This document shows positions 25,922 to 33,340 of a DNA stretch of 64,000 nucleotides, in pieces. The stretch is taken from the NCBI GenBank assembly GCA_934513685.1, contig CAKSWY010000012.1, positions 9,829 through 73,828 of the forward strand, given 5' to 3'. Source of the stretch: an uncultured Oscillospiraceae bacterium. GTDB lineage: Bacteria > Bacillota > Clostridia > Oscillospirales > Ruminococcaceae. Every line of letters starts with the position of its first letter. The first letter of the stretch is position 1. The translations under genes were made by a program, and so were the position numbers. The notes beneath the pieces are model-generated. The model did not search any database. It was not told the origin of the DNA and saw only the letters and a list, made by a program, of their open reading frames with translations.

Positions 25922-25955
25922 GGATACTCTGTTTCCTCATATCACATACAGATAA

Positions 25956-25985
25956 AGTATAGCGAGATTTGAGGTGGGTTGTCAA
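25956..25985 (-). promoter_or_regulatory. promoter of the polyamine operon
   Basis: Minus strand TTGACA (25985-25980), an 18-base spacer, TATACT (25961-25956). Confidence 0.75.
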
Positions 25986-26078
25986 CATTTTTCTTTTGAG
26001 GTTTTTGTAAAATTCGTGCAAAAGCCTCCGCAACGCTCTGCTGCACCCGGCCTCTCGCAAACAGGCCGGGCGGTGTTT

Positions 26079-27467
26079 TCAGTACTCCAGTTCTTCCAGC
26101 TTCAGCAGCGCCAGAATGTAGATCTTCAGCGCCGCCAGCAGGTGCTCAAAGTTTGCGCCCTCGTTCGCGCCGTGCATAGGGCCGGCAAAGTCCGGCAGCA
26201 CCGCGTTCTGATCCTCGGGGCCAAAGCTCACCGCCAGCGGGAAGTGCCGGGCGTAGGTGCCGCCGCCCATGGTAAAGGGCCTGGCTTCCTCGCCGGTCAC
26301 CTGGCAGTAGGCCGCCATCAGTGCCTGAATGGGGGCCGCGTCCACTCCGATGTAGAAGGGCTCGTTCACGTGGTCCATGCACACCGTGCCCGCGTCCCCG
26401 GCCGCCTTGCGCAGGGCGGCCTCCAGCACTTCGCCGTTGGTGCTGGTGGGGAAACGGCAGTCCACCGTCTGGCGCAGAGCGCCGTTCTCCATGCAGATCA
26501 CGCCGCCCACCACCGTCAGCGGGTCAAACAGGCCGTCGTCCGCCTGAATGCCCAGGCCGGTGCCGTCCCAGGCACTGTGCAGTTTGTGCAGCAGCTGCAA
26601 AAAGGCCCGCTCGGCCTCGTTGCCGATGCCGTTTGCCAGCAGGTAGTCCACCACCAGGCCGATGGCGTTCACCGTGCCCTGGGGCATGGCCGCATGGCCG
26701 CTCTTGCCCCAGCCGCGCACCCGAACGCCACCGGCTTCCTGCTCCAGCGTAATGCCCTCGGCCACGGGCAGGGCCGCCCGCTCGGCCCGGATGAGGGCGC
26801 TGGCCCGGTCGGGCACCGCATTGCGGGCCACACCGCCCTCAAAGTCCAAGATGTCCCCGTTCAGCACCGGGCTGAGCAGATCTGCCTCAAACTGGCCCTT
26901 CTCGCCGTTGCACAGCGGGAACTCCGCGTCCGGCGTAAAGCAAAACACCGGGGGCTTTTCGTGGGCGTTGTACCACGCCACGTCCTGCATATTCGTCTCT
27001 TCGTTGCAGCCCAGCAGCGCCCGCACCGGGTAGCGCAGCGGCCCGGCCTCGTCCTTCAAAAATTTCAGCGCGTACAGGCACAGCACCGAGGGGCCTTTGT
27101 CGTCCGCCACGCCCCGGCCCAGCAGCCAGCCGTCCCGCACCCGCAGGGTAAAGGGGTCGGCGTCCCAGCCGTTGCCCTGGGGCACCACGTCCAGATGGGT
27201 GATGGTGGCCAGATACTTCTCCTTCTCCGCGCCGGGCACGTCCGCCCAGCCGATGTGGCCTTCCCCCTCTCCGGGGGTAAGGCCCAGCTCGTCCGCGATG
27301 GCCAGCGCCTCATCCAGCGCCGCCCGCGGCCCAGGGCCGAAGGGCGCTCCCGGGGCGGCAGGGCCTTCCACGCTGGGCACTGCCACCAGCCGCCCGATGT
27401 CCCGCAGGATGTTCTCCCGCTGGGCCTGTACGAATTGGTCGATCCGCTCGTTCCACTTGTTTTCCAT
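26079..27467 (-). CDS. pepV: PepV/Sapep-type M20 dipeptidase
   Basis: A 462-residue M20 metallopeptidase of the PepV branch (metal-dependent dipeptidase). Metal and catalytic residues are visible: ITHLDVVP (H91, D93), GRGVADDKGP (D122), GCNEET (E156/E157), TPDAEFP and a late His in the M20 C-terminal motif. The length fits the family (about 460). It acts in the cytoplasm on dipeptides, including some D-amino-acid ones. GCAGGAGGCAGCGACAG precedes the ATG. A hairpin (CCCGGCCT/AGGCCGGG, 26047-26072) follows the stop, then the polyamine promoter. Confidence 0.88.
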   Translation of the reverse strand: MENKWNERIDQFVQAQRENILRDIGRLVAVPSVEGPAAPGAPFGPGPRAALDEALAIADELGLTPGEGEGHIGWADVPGAEKEKYLATITHLDVVPQGNGWDADPFTLRVRDGWLLGRGVADDKGPSVLCLYALKFLKDEAGPLRYPVRALLGCNEETNMQDVAWYNAHEKPPVFCFTPDAEFPLCNGEKGQFEADLLSPVLNGDILDFEGGVARNAVPDRASALIRAERAALPVAEGITLEQEAGGVRVRGWGKSGHAAMPQGTVNAIGLVVDYLLANGIGNEAERAFLQLLHKLHSAWDGTGLGIQADDGLFDPLTVVGGVICMENGALRQTVDCRFPTSTNGEVLEAALRKAAGDAGTVCMDHVNEPFYIGVDAAPIQALMAAYCQVTGEEARPFTMGGGTYARHFPLAVSFGPEDQNAVLPDFAGPMHGANEGANFEHLLAALKIYILALLKLEELEY

Positions 27468-27514
27468 CTGTCGCTGCCTCCTGCCGCCGGGCGGTGGAAA
27501 AATCCCCGCCGGGC

Positions 27515-27523
27515 TGATATACT
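27515..27523 (+). promoter_or_regulatory. extended -10 promoter of the NusG-II gene
   Basis: TGA-TATACT at 27515-27523, 72 bases before the ATG at 27596, in the gap divergent from pepV. Confidence 0.55.
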
Positions 27524-27595
27524 AATAGAGATTGTTGAGCTTATTTTGTGCGGCGCGCCCCGAAAAAAGGCCGCCGGAATGACGCGAGGAATTTC

Positions 27596-27952
27596 ATGCA
27601 GCAAAAAAATCGGCGCGGTCTGCGCCAGAATCTCATCTTTGCCGCCCTGGTGCTGGCTCTGGCTGCCGGGCTGGCCCTGTGGCGGCAGGCCACCGCCGCT
27701 CCGGCCCCGGTGGCCCAGCTGGACTACACCGGCGGCCAGATGACCATCGCCCTGGACCGGGACGCCACCTACGACATCGTCAGCGGCGACTACACCATTC
27801 ACCTGCAGGTGCAGAACGGGGCCATCCGGTTTGTGGATTCCCCCTGCCCGGACCATTTGTGTGAGAATTTCGGCTGGCTGAGCCGCGCCGGCGACTGGGC
27901 CGCCTGCCTGCCCGCCAAGGCCTCCCTCACGCTGCTGGAGCCCGGCCGCTGA
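27596..27952 (+). CDS. NusG domain II-containing protein
   Basis: A 118-residue protein: one N-terminal membrane segment (about residues 10-28) followed by a small beta domain of the NusG_II family. The typical end is FVDSPCPDHLCENFGWLS, with the cysteine pair CPDHLC, then AACLPAKASL. The role is unknown; in other Firmicutes such genes sit beside FMN-binding or cobalt/thiamine uptake genes, which are not present here. ATG at 27596 is chosen for GCGAGGA just upstream; a longer opening from 27548 has no ribosome site. Confidence 0.85.
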   Translation: MQQKNRRGLRQNLIFAALVLALAAGLALWRQATAAPAPVAQLDYTGGQMTIALDRDATYDIVSGDYTIHLQVQNGAIRFVDSPCPDHLCENFGWLSRAGDWAACLPAKASLTLLEPGR

Positions 27953-28039
27953 GCCGCGTGTTCACAGCCCCGTTTTCCAGTTCGATTATACCCCCGCCCC
28001 CGCCGCTTTTGCAAGGGCGGGGGCTTTGTGATGGCAGCT

Positions 28040-28150
28040 TTAGGCTTCCCCTCGAGGGGAAGCTGGCGGCGTTAGCCGACGGATGAGGTGGCACCTTACT
28101 GCCGCAGCTCGCTTATGGCAGTGATAAGGCACATAATCCTGCCCCGTCCT
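28040..28150 (+). repeat. dispersed palindromic repeat, copy 5 (full length)
   Basis: It has GCTTCCCCTCGAGGGGAAGC, second stem GGCGGCGTTAGCCGAC, GGATGAGGTGG, a third segment GCAGCTCGCTTATGGCAGTGA and a tail ATCCTGCCCCG. The tail is shared with copy 6 at 42151. Confidence 0.85.
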
Positions 28151-28164
28151 GACACCCCAAAAAA

Positions 28165-28215
28165 GCACGAAAACCGCGCCACGGCCTATCTTGCCGGGGA
28201 GCGGTTTTATTTTAT
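28165..28215 (-). terminator. terminator of the dpp operon
   Basis: Minus strand AAAACCGC, a GC-rich inner part, GCGGTTTT, then CGTGCTTTTTT. It follows the C45 hydrolase stop. Confidence 0.65.
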
Positions 28216-28242
28216 GCAAGTTCTTGCTTTATTACCCGGCGC

Positions 28243-29334
28243 TTATTCCTCGTTCAGTCCGGCATGGCGCAGGTTCATGCAGGGGTTGCCGATGGTGGTC
28301 CACAGCTCAAAGTCCTCCAGGGTGCACACCGTGCAGGAAACCGTCGTGGCCAGCACGTCGTCATGAGGGTGGCGGCAGATGCAGTTCGGCTCATACTTGT
28401 GGTCGCTCATGATGCGGTACAGATCCTGGAAACGCAGCTTGCCATAGCGCTTCTCGATCATCTCGCCAATGCGCTGGTAGCGCTTGTGGGTGGAGGGATA
28501 CTCCTCCTCGGGCGGGTTCAGCACCTTCATCTGGTCGCTGACCATATGGTTGGTGCGGTACAGCACACCGCGACCCTCGTCCTTTTCCACATACATGTCG
28601 TCGGCGGTCATCTCCAGCACATAGGCTTCCTTGGGGTCCGCCACAATCACATTCAGGCCGTTCATGCGGGGGGCCGTGCGGCAGAACTCCACCGCCTCGG
28701 CGGCCGTTTTGCAGCTGGTCAGCAACACCCGCACGTTCAGGAAGATGTCCGCTTCCTCCACCCGGTCAACACGGGTGGGGTCCTTTTCCGACCAGAAGCC
28801 GGTGGTGGTCACCGCCAGGCCGTAGCTGTTCATGCCCACGGCAGGGAAGGTCACGGTGCCGGAGCCGCTCACTTCCAGAATCTGCAGCCCATCCGGGTAG
28901 GTGCGCTTGATGAGCGCCTGCTCCATGGCAGGGCTGCCCATGTCCCGGTTTTTGATCACGTAGGTGCAGCCGTCGGCCGTTGCCGGGGCGCGCACACACA
29001 GCATGCTGCACTCCTGGGTGATGCAGGTAAACTTGTCGGCCAGGAAATAGGCGGGAATGTTCAGCATCAGGATCTCCTCAAAGGGGATTCCGCTGCCCTC
29101 AGCAATGCCCTGCAGCTCCTCATACATATCATGGCGGTTCTTTTCAAAGAAGCGAATGTTCTTGTTCACGAACTCCCGATAGGCCTTCTCGTCCACATGT
29201 TCCCGCTCCATTTTCTCATACACGCGGGCCAGATTGCGCTGAATGCCCTCCTTCAGCTCCCGGCCCATCTGAACGCCCTGTTCAAACGGCGTGCCGGAAA
29301 CCTCACAGAACGAATGCTCATATTGCGAATTCAT
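28243..29334 (-). CDS. C45-family autoproteolytic acyltransferase/amide hydrolase
   Basis: A 363-residue Ntn-hydrolase of the C45 family (acyl-CoA:isopenicillin-N acyltransferase-like). A pro-part of about 108 residues precedes the nucleophile, probably Cys109 in ITQECSMLC, which would become N-terminal after self-cleavage. IKNRDMG (128-134) is the conserved Asn-Arg-Asp segment and GMNSYGLAVTTTG follows. Such enzymes hydrolyse linear amides or transfer acyl groups. GGAGGAG lies before the ATG at 29334. It is the last gene of the dpp operon, 83 bases after dppF across a GC-rich hairpin, so its substrate may be an imported peptide or acyl-amino acid. Confidence 0.8.
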   Translation of the reverse strand: MNSQYEHSFCEVSGTPFEQGVQMGRELKEGIQRNLARVYEKMEREHVDEKAYREFVNKNIRFFEKNRHDMYEELQGIAEGSGIPFEEILMLNIPAYFLADKFTCITQECSMLCVRAPATADGCTYVIKNRDMGSPAMEQALIKRTYPDGLQILEVSGSGTVTFPAVGMNSYGLAVTTTGFWSEKDPTRVDRVEEADIFLNVRVLLTSCKTAAEAVEFCRTAPRMNGLNVIVADPKEAYVLEMTADDMYVEKDEGRGVLYRTNHMVSDQMKVLNPPEEEYPSTHKRYQRIGEMIEKRYGKLRFQDLYRIMSDHKYEPNCICRHPHDDVLATTVSCTVCTLEDFELWTTIGNPCMNLRHAGLNEE

Positions 29335-29416
29335 TGTTTCTCCTCCTATTCCCATGGCCCCGGCGCGCACTGCGCCGGGGCGCTTTTTAACAAAACAGCC
29401 AGACTTTGCCGCCCAG

Positions 29417-30418
29417 TCAGGGCTGCGCGGCCGGAGTCTTTTCCTCACACAGCAGGCACCGGCACAGATGGCCGCAGCCGCTCACGTCCCGCTCCTGCGG
29501 CACCTCGCTGGCGCACCGCTCCTGCACCGCATAGCACCGGGTGTGGAAGGGGCAGCCCGAGGGCACCGCAATGGGGCTGGGCAGCTCGCCCTTCAGCACA
29601 ATGCGCTGCGCCTGCGCATCCGGGTCCGGCAGGGGCACCGCCGAGAGCAGTGCCCGCGTATAGGGGTGGGCGGGGTTGGAGAACAGCTCCTCGGTGGGCG
29701 CATACTCCACCACCCGGCCCAGATACATCACCGCCACATTGGTGGAGATGTGCCGCACCACGCGCAGATCGTGGGAAACGAACACCAGCGCAATTCCCAG
29801 CTGGCGCTGCAGCTTCATCAGCAGGTTGATGATCTGCGCCTGAATGGATACGTCCAGCGCCGAAACGCATTCATCACACACGATCAGTTTGGGGTCCACC
29901 GCCAGGGCGCGGGCAATGCACAGGCGCTGGCGCTGGCCGCCCGAAAACTCGTGGGGGAACTTTCGAACACTGTCGGCGGGCAGGCCCACCAGCTCCAGCA
30001 GCTCCAGCACGCGGCGTTTGGCCGCCTCGCCCCTGGCCAGGCCGTGAATGGTCAGCGGCTCGGTGAGCATATCGCCCACCCGCTGGCGGGGGTCCAGGCT
30101 GGCGTAGGGGTCCTGAAAGATGATCTGGATGTCCCGGCGCATCCGGCGCAGCTCCGCCTTATTCGCCGTGGTCATGTTTTTGCCCTCAAACAGCACCTCG
30201 CCGCCGGTGGGCTCGATCAGGCGCAGCATCACCCGAGCCAGGGTGGATTTGCCGCAGCCGCTCTCGCCCACAACGCCCAGGGTCTCCCCTGCGCGCACGG
30301 TCAGGCTCACATCGTCCACCGCCTTCACGTAGCGGGTGTTCCGGCCCAGCAGGCCCCCACGCACGGGGAACCACTCTTTTACGTGCCGGGCCTCCAGCAA
30401 AACCGGATGCTCACTCAT
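29417..30418 (-). CDS. dppF: oligopeptide ABC transporter ATPase (DppF/OppF type)
   Basis: A 333-residue ABC ATPase. Walker A is GESGCGKST (about 51-59), the signature is FSGGQRQR, Walker B LIVCDECVSALD, and the family C-terminal oligopeptide extension with four cysteines (CPFHTRC, CGHLCRC) is present. One cysteine-rich end like this often binds an iron-sulfur cluster. Its start overlaps the end of the upstream ATPase gene by 8 bases. It powers dipeptide or oligopeptide import together with DppD. Confidence 0.9.
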   Translation of the reverse strand: MSEHPVLLEARHVKEWFPVRGGLLGRNTRYVKAVDDVSLTVRAGETLGVVGESGCGKSTLARVMLRLIEPTGGEVLFEGKNMTTANKAELRRMRRDIQIIFQDPYASLDPRQRVGDMLTEPLTIHGLARGEAAKRRVLELLELVGLPADSVRKFPHEFSGGQRQRLCIARALAVDPKLIVCDECVSALDVSIQAQIINLLMKLQRQLGIALVFVSHDLRVVRHISTNVAVMYLGRVVEYAPTEELFSNPAHPYTRALLSAVPLPDPDAQAQRIVLKGELPSPIAVPSGCPFHTRCYAVQERCASEVPQERDVSGCGHLCRCLLCEEKTPAAQP

Positions 30419-31412
30419 GGTTTGCGCCCTCCTCTCCCCACTGCGGGGTGTACTTCCAGCATTTCACCACACGGCCGTCCTCCAGTTGAAGGGTCGGGGG
30501 TTCTTTTTCTTTGCAGATTCTGCCGCACTCGCCACAGCGGTTGCTGAAGGCGCAGCCCGCCGGCAGGTTGTAAATGCTGGGCACCGCCCCCTCAATGGTC
30601 TGCAGATCGCCTTCGGTGCGCCCCACCTTGGGAATGGAATTGAGCAGCCCCTTGGTGTAGGGGTGCAGCGGGTCATGGAACAGCTGCCGCACCGGCGCCT
30701 TTTCCACAATGTGGCCGCAGTACATCACGGCCACTGTGTCCACCATGGAGGCGATCACGCCCAGGTCGTGGGTGATGAGAATGATGGAGGTGCCCATCTT
30801 CCGGTTCAGCTCCTTCAGCAGATCCAGAATCTGGGCCTGAATGGTCACATCCAGGGCGGTGGTCGGCTCATCGGCAATGAGTACCTCCGGGTCGCACAGC
30901 AGCGCCATGGCGATCATGGCGCGCTGGCGCATACCGCCGGAAAGCTCAAAGGGATATTGCTTCAGCCGGGTCTCCGGGCTGGGAATGCCCACGGTGCGCA
31001 GCATTTCAATGACCTGCTTATCCGCCTCGGCCCGGCTGACCTTTTTGTGCAGCCGCACCACTTCGCCCAGCTGGTTGCCGATGGTGTACAGCGGGTTCAG
31101 GCTGACCATCGGCTCCTGAAAGATCATGGAGATGCGGTTGCCCCGGCAATGGCACATCTCCTGTTCGGATTTGGTCAGCAGCTCTTCGCCGTCCAGCTTG
31201 ATGCTGCCGCGGATCTGCGCCGGGGGCGAGGGCAGCAAGCGCAGAATGCTCTTGGAGGTCACGCTCTTGCCGGAGCCGGATTCGCCCACCAGGCCCAGCT
31301 TTTCGCCCTTGGCCAGCGCAAAGCTCACACCGCTCACCGCGGCCGCGCTGCCATACTTGGTTTTAAAGGTAACGGTCAAATCGTTTACTTCCAATACAGG
31401 CCGTTCGCTCAT
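30411..31412 (-). CDS. dppD: oligopeptide ABC transporter ATPase (DppD/OppD type)
   Basis: A 333-residue ABC ATPase with Walker A GESGSGKS, signature LSGGMRQRAMIA, Walker B VLIADEPTTALD and a C-terminal peptide-transporter extension (PAGCAFSNRCGECGRIC). AGGAGG lies 7 bases before the ATG at 31412; a GTG/ATG seven codons earlier is too close to the ribosome site. It lies between dppC (13-base gap) and dppF (8-base overlap). Confidence 0.9.
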   Translation of the reverse strand: MSERPVLEVNDLTVTFKTKYGSAAAVSGVSFALAKGEKLGLVGESGSGKSVTSKSILRLLPSPPAQIRGSIKLDGEELLTKSEQEMCHCRGNRISMIFQEPMVSLNPLYTIGNQLGEVVRLHKKVSRAEADKQVIEMLRTVGIPSPETRLKQYPFELSGGMRQRAMIAMALLCDPEVLIADEPTTALDVTIQAQILDLLKELNRKMGTSIILITHDLGVIASMVDTVAVMYCGHIVEKAPVRQLFHDPLHPYTKGLLNSIPKVGRTEGDLQTIEGAVPSIYNLPAGCAFSNRCGECGRICKEKEPPTLQLEDGRVVKCWKYTPQWGEEGANHE

Positions 31413-31425
31413 GGTCGGCACCTCC

Positions 31426-32274
31426 TTACACATCCAGTTTCGGGTCTAGATAATCCCGCAGCCAGTCGCCCAGCAGGTTCACGCCCAACACCGTCAGGGT
31501 GATGCACAGGCCGGGCAGGATGCACTGCCAGGGATTCGAGACCATGTTGGCCCGCGCCTCACTGAGCATCCGCCCCCAGGTGGGGATGGTGATGGGCACG
31601 CCGTAGCCCAAAAAGCTCAGGGACGCCTCCATCAGAACGATCTTGGCCATTTCCAGCGTGGCAATGACAATCACCGAGCTGATGACGTTGGGCAGGATGT
31701 GCCGAAAAATAATCCGGGCATCGCTGCCGCCCTCCGCACGGATGGCTTCAATGTATTCACACTCTTTGATGCCCAGAATCTCACCGCGCACCAATCGTGC
31801 ATAGCGCACCCAGCTGGTGATGCCCGCAATCAGGATCACGTTGCCCAGGCTTCCGCCCAGCACCGCCGCAATGAACAGCGCCAGCAGCGTAAAGGGGAAG
31901 CACAGCTGAATGTCCACCAGGCGCATAAGCACCGCGTCCACCCAGCCGCCGTAATAACCGGCCAGGCAGCCCAGCACAACGCCCACAACGCCGCCCACAA
32001 CCGTACCGGCCAGGGCCACCAGCAGCGTAATGCGCGCGCCCACCAGCAGGCGGCTGAGCACATCGCGGCCCAGCTGGTCGGTGCCCAGAAGGTGCTCCGG
32101 TGTTCCGGTGGCCGTCCAGGCCGGGTCGTGCAGTTTGTTCATCAGGTCCTGCTGCAGGGGGTCACAGGGGGCCAGCTGGTAGGCAAAAATGGCACACACA
32201 ACCACCACCAGCACAATGGCAAGGCCGATCATACCGGTCTTGCTCTGCTTCAAGCTTCTCCACAATGCTTTCAT
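31426..32274 (-). CDS. dppC: peptide ABC transporter permease (DppC type)
   Basis: A 282-residue inner membrane permease with six helices and the EAA loop (EYIEAIRAEGGSDARIIFRHILPN). The N-terminal membrane-spanning start LKQSKTGMIGLAIVLVVVV is typical of DppC. ATG at 32274 is preceded by AGGAGG at 8 bases; a GTG three codons earlier is too near that site. Pairs with DppB to form the channel. Confidence 0.9.
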   Translation of the reverse strand: MKALWRSLKQSKTGMIGLAIVLVVVVCAIFAYQLAPCDPLQQDLMNKLHDPAWTATGTPEHLLGTDQLGRDVLSRLLVGARITLLVALAGTVVGGVVGVVLGCLAGYYGGWVDAVLMRLVDIQLCFPFTLLALFIAAVLGGSLGNVILIAGITSWVRYARLVRGEILGIKECEYIEAIRAEGGSDARIIFRHILPNVISSVIVIATLEMAKIVLMEASLSFLGYGVPITIPTWGRMLSEARANMVSNPWQCILPGLCITLTVLGVNLLGDWLRDYLDPKLDV

Positions 32275-32287
32275 CCCGCACACCTCC

Positions 32288-33208
32288 TCACTGCAGCCTC
32301 ACACGGGGGTTGATGACGCTGTACAGCACATCCACCACAAAGTTGATCACCACAAACACCACCGCCAGCAGGAATACAATGCATTCCACCACGGCGAAAT
32401 CGCTGCTTTGAATGCTCTGGATCACCAGGCGGCCGATGCCGGGCCAGGCGAACACGGTTTCGGTGATCACCGAGCCGCCCAGCAGCGAGGCAAACTGCAT
32501 ACCCAGCATCGTCAGAATTGAGCTGAACGCGTTTTTGAAAGCATGCTTCATCACGACCACACTGCCCCGTAAACCCTTGGCCCGAGCCACGTCAATGTAC
32601 TCCTTGCCCAGCACCTCAATCATGTTGCTGCGCAGCAGGCGGCAGATGGTGGCGGCGCTGAACAGGCCCAGCGTAAAGGCCGGCATGATCAGCGAACGCC
32701 AGCCCTCGCTGTTGCCGCCGGTGGGCAGCCAGCCCAAATTGACCGAAAATGCCATGATGAGCATAATGCCAAGCCAGAAGGCAGGCAGACACTGGCCCAG
32801 AAGGGCCAGCACACGGATGACACCGTCCGACAGGCTGTTGCGCTTGACCGCCGAAAGCACACCCGCCGGGATGCCCAGCACCACCGCAATGGCCAGGGCG
32901 GCCACGGCCAGCTCCAGGGTGGCTGGCACGCGCTCCAGCACCACACGCATGGCAGGCTCGTTGTAATAATAAGAGGTACCAAAGTCCCCCACCACTGCGC
33001 CCTTCAGAAAACGCAGATACTGCTGGGGCAGCGGATCGTTGTAACCCATCTCCTGGCGCAGAATGTCCATCTGTTCCTTCGAGGTGGTCGGCGACACCAT
33101 CAGCTCCACCGGGTCACCGGTCAGGTGCAGAATGACAAACACCACCACCGTAATGCCCAGAATGGCAATGAGCGACTGAGCCAGCCGTTTTGCCAGATAT
33201 TTGGCCAT
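32288..33208 (-). CDS. dppB: peptide ABC transporter permease (DppB type)
   Basis: A 306-residue permease with six helices. The DppB start is MAKYLAKRLAQSLIAILGIT, and the EAA loop reads DVARAKGLRGSVVVMKHAFKN. It ends with VVDVLYSVINPRVRL, typical for the family. The start at 33208 has AAAAGGGGGAAG upstream. An intercistronic hairpin separates it from dppA, giving less permease than binding protein. Confidence 0.9.
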   Translation of the reverse strand: MAKYLAKRLAQSLIAILGITVVVFVILHLTGDPVELMVSPTTSKEQMDILRQEMGYNDPLPQQYLRFLKGAVVGDFGTSYYYNEPAMRVVLERVPATLELAVAALAIAVVLGIPAGVLSAVKRNSLSDGVIRVLALLGQCLPAFWLGIMLIMAFSVNLGWLPTGGNSEGWRSLIMPAFTLGLFSAATICRLLRSNMIEVLGKEYIDVARAKGLRGSVVVMKHAFKNAFSSILTMLGMQFASLLGGSVITETVFAWPGIGRLVIQSIQSSDFAVVECIVFLLAVVFVVINFVVDVLYSVINPRVRLQ

Positions 33209-33273
33209 GCATCTTCCCCCTTTTGTGCGTTTAAGCGCATCGCATTGCGCTGTTTCGCGCCATTTTTGTACAG

Positions 33274-33310
33274 AAAAAGCGCACACTGCACAAGGTCTGT
33301 GTGCGCTTTT
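33274..33310 (-). terminator. intercistronic partial terminator between dppA and dppB
   Basis: Minus strand AAAAGCGCACAC, a 13-base loop, GTGTGCGCTTTTT. It lies inside the operon, so it is probably leaky and lowers expression of the downstream genes. Confidence 0.75.
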
Positions 33311-33340
33311 CCAATGTTCAGGTAGAGCTTTGAGTTTCGA

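Larger units (their letters stand above)
25523..25949 (-). ncRNA. long structured 5' leader of the polyamine operon, candidate regulatory RNA
   Basis: About 430 nt from the predicted transcript start to speD. On the minus strand it contains successive hairpins: ACCCGA/TCGGGT, GGCGGC/GCCGCC, ATTGAG/CTCAAT, TGGTTA/TAACCA, CGCAC/GTGCG and AGAGT/ACTCT, then a multibranched GC-rich domain closed by CTCATC/GATGAG (25694-25624) and a terminator (25610-25577). I do not recognise a known riboswitch class, though the ACGG loops faintly recall guanidine-II hairpins. Attenuation in response to a polyamine, arginine or S-adenosylmethionine signal is inference. Confidence 0.55.

Noticed and set aside
25974..27743. 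589-residue open frame on the plus strand
   Set aside because: It is antisense to pepV and also runs across the NusG-II gene in another frame; no motif or start site.
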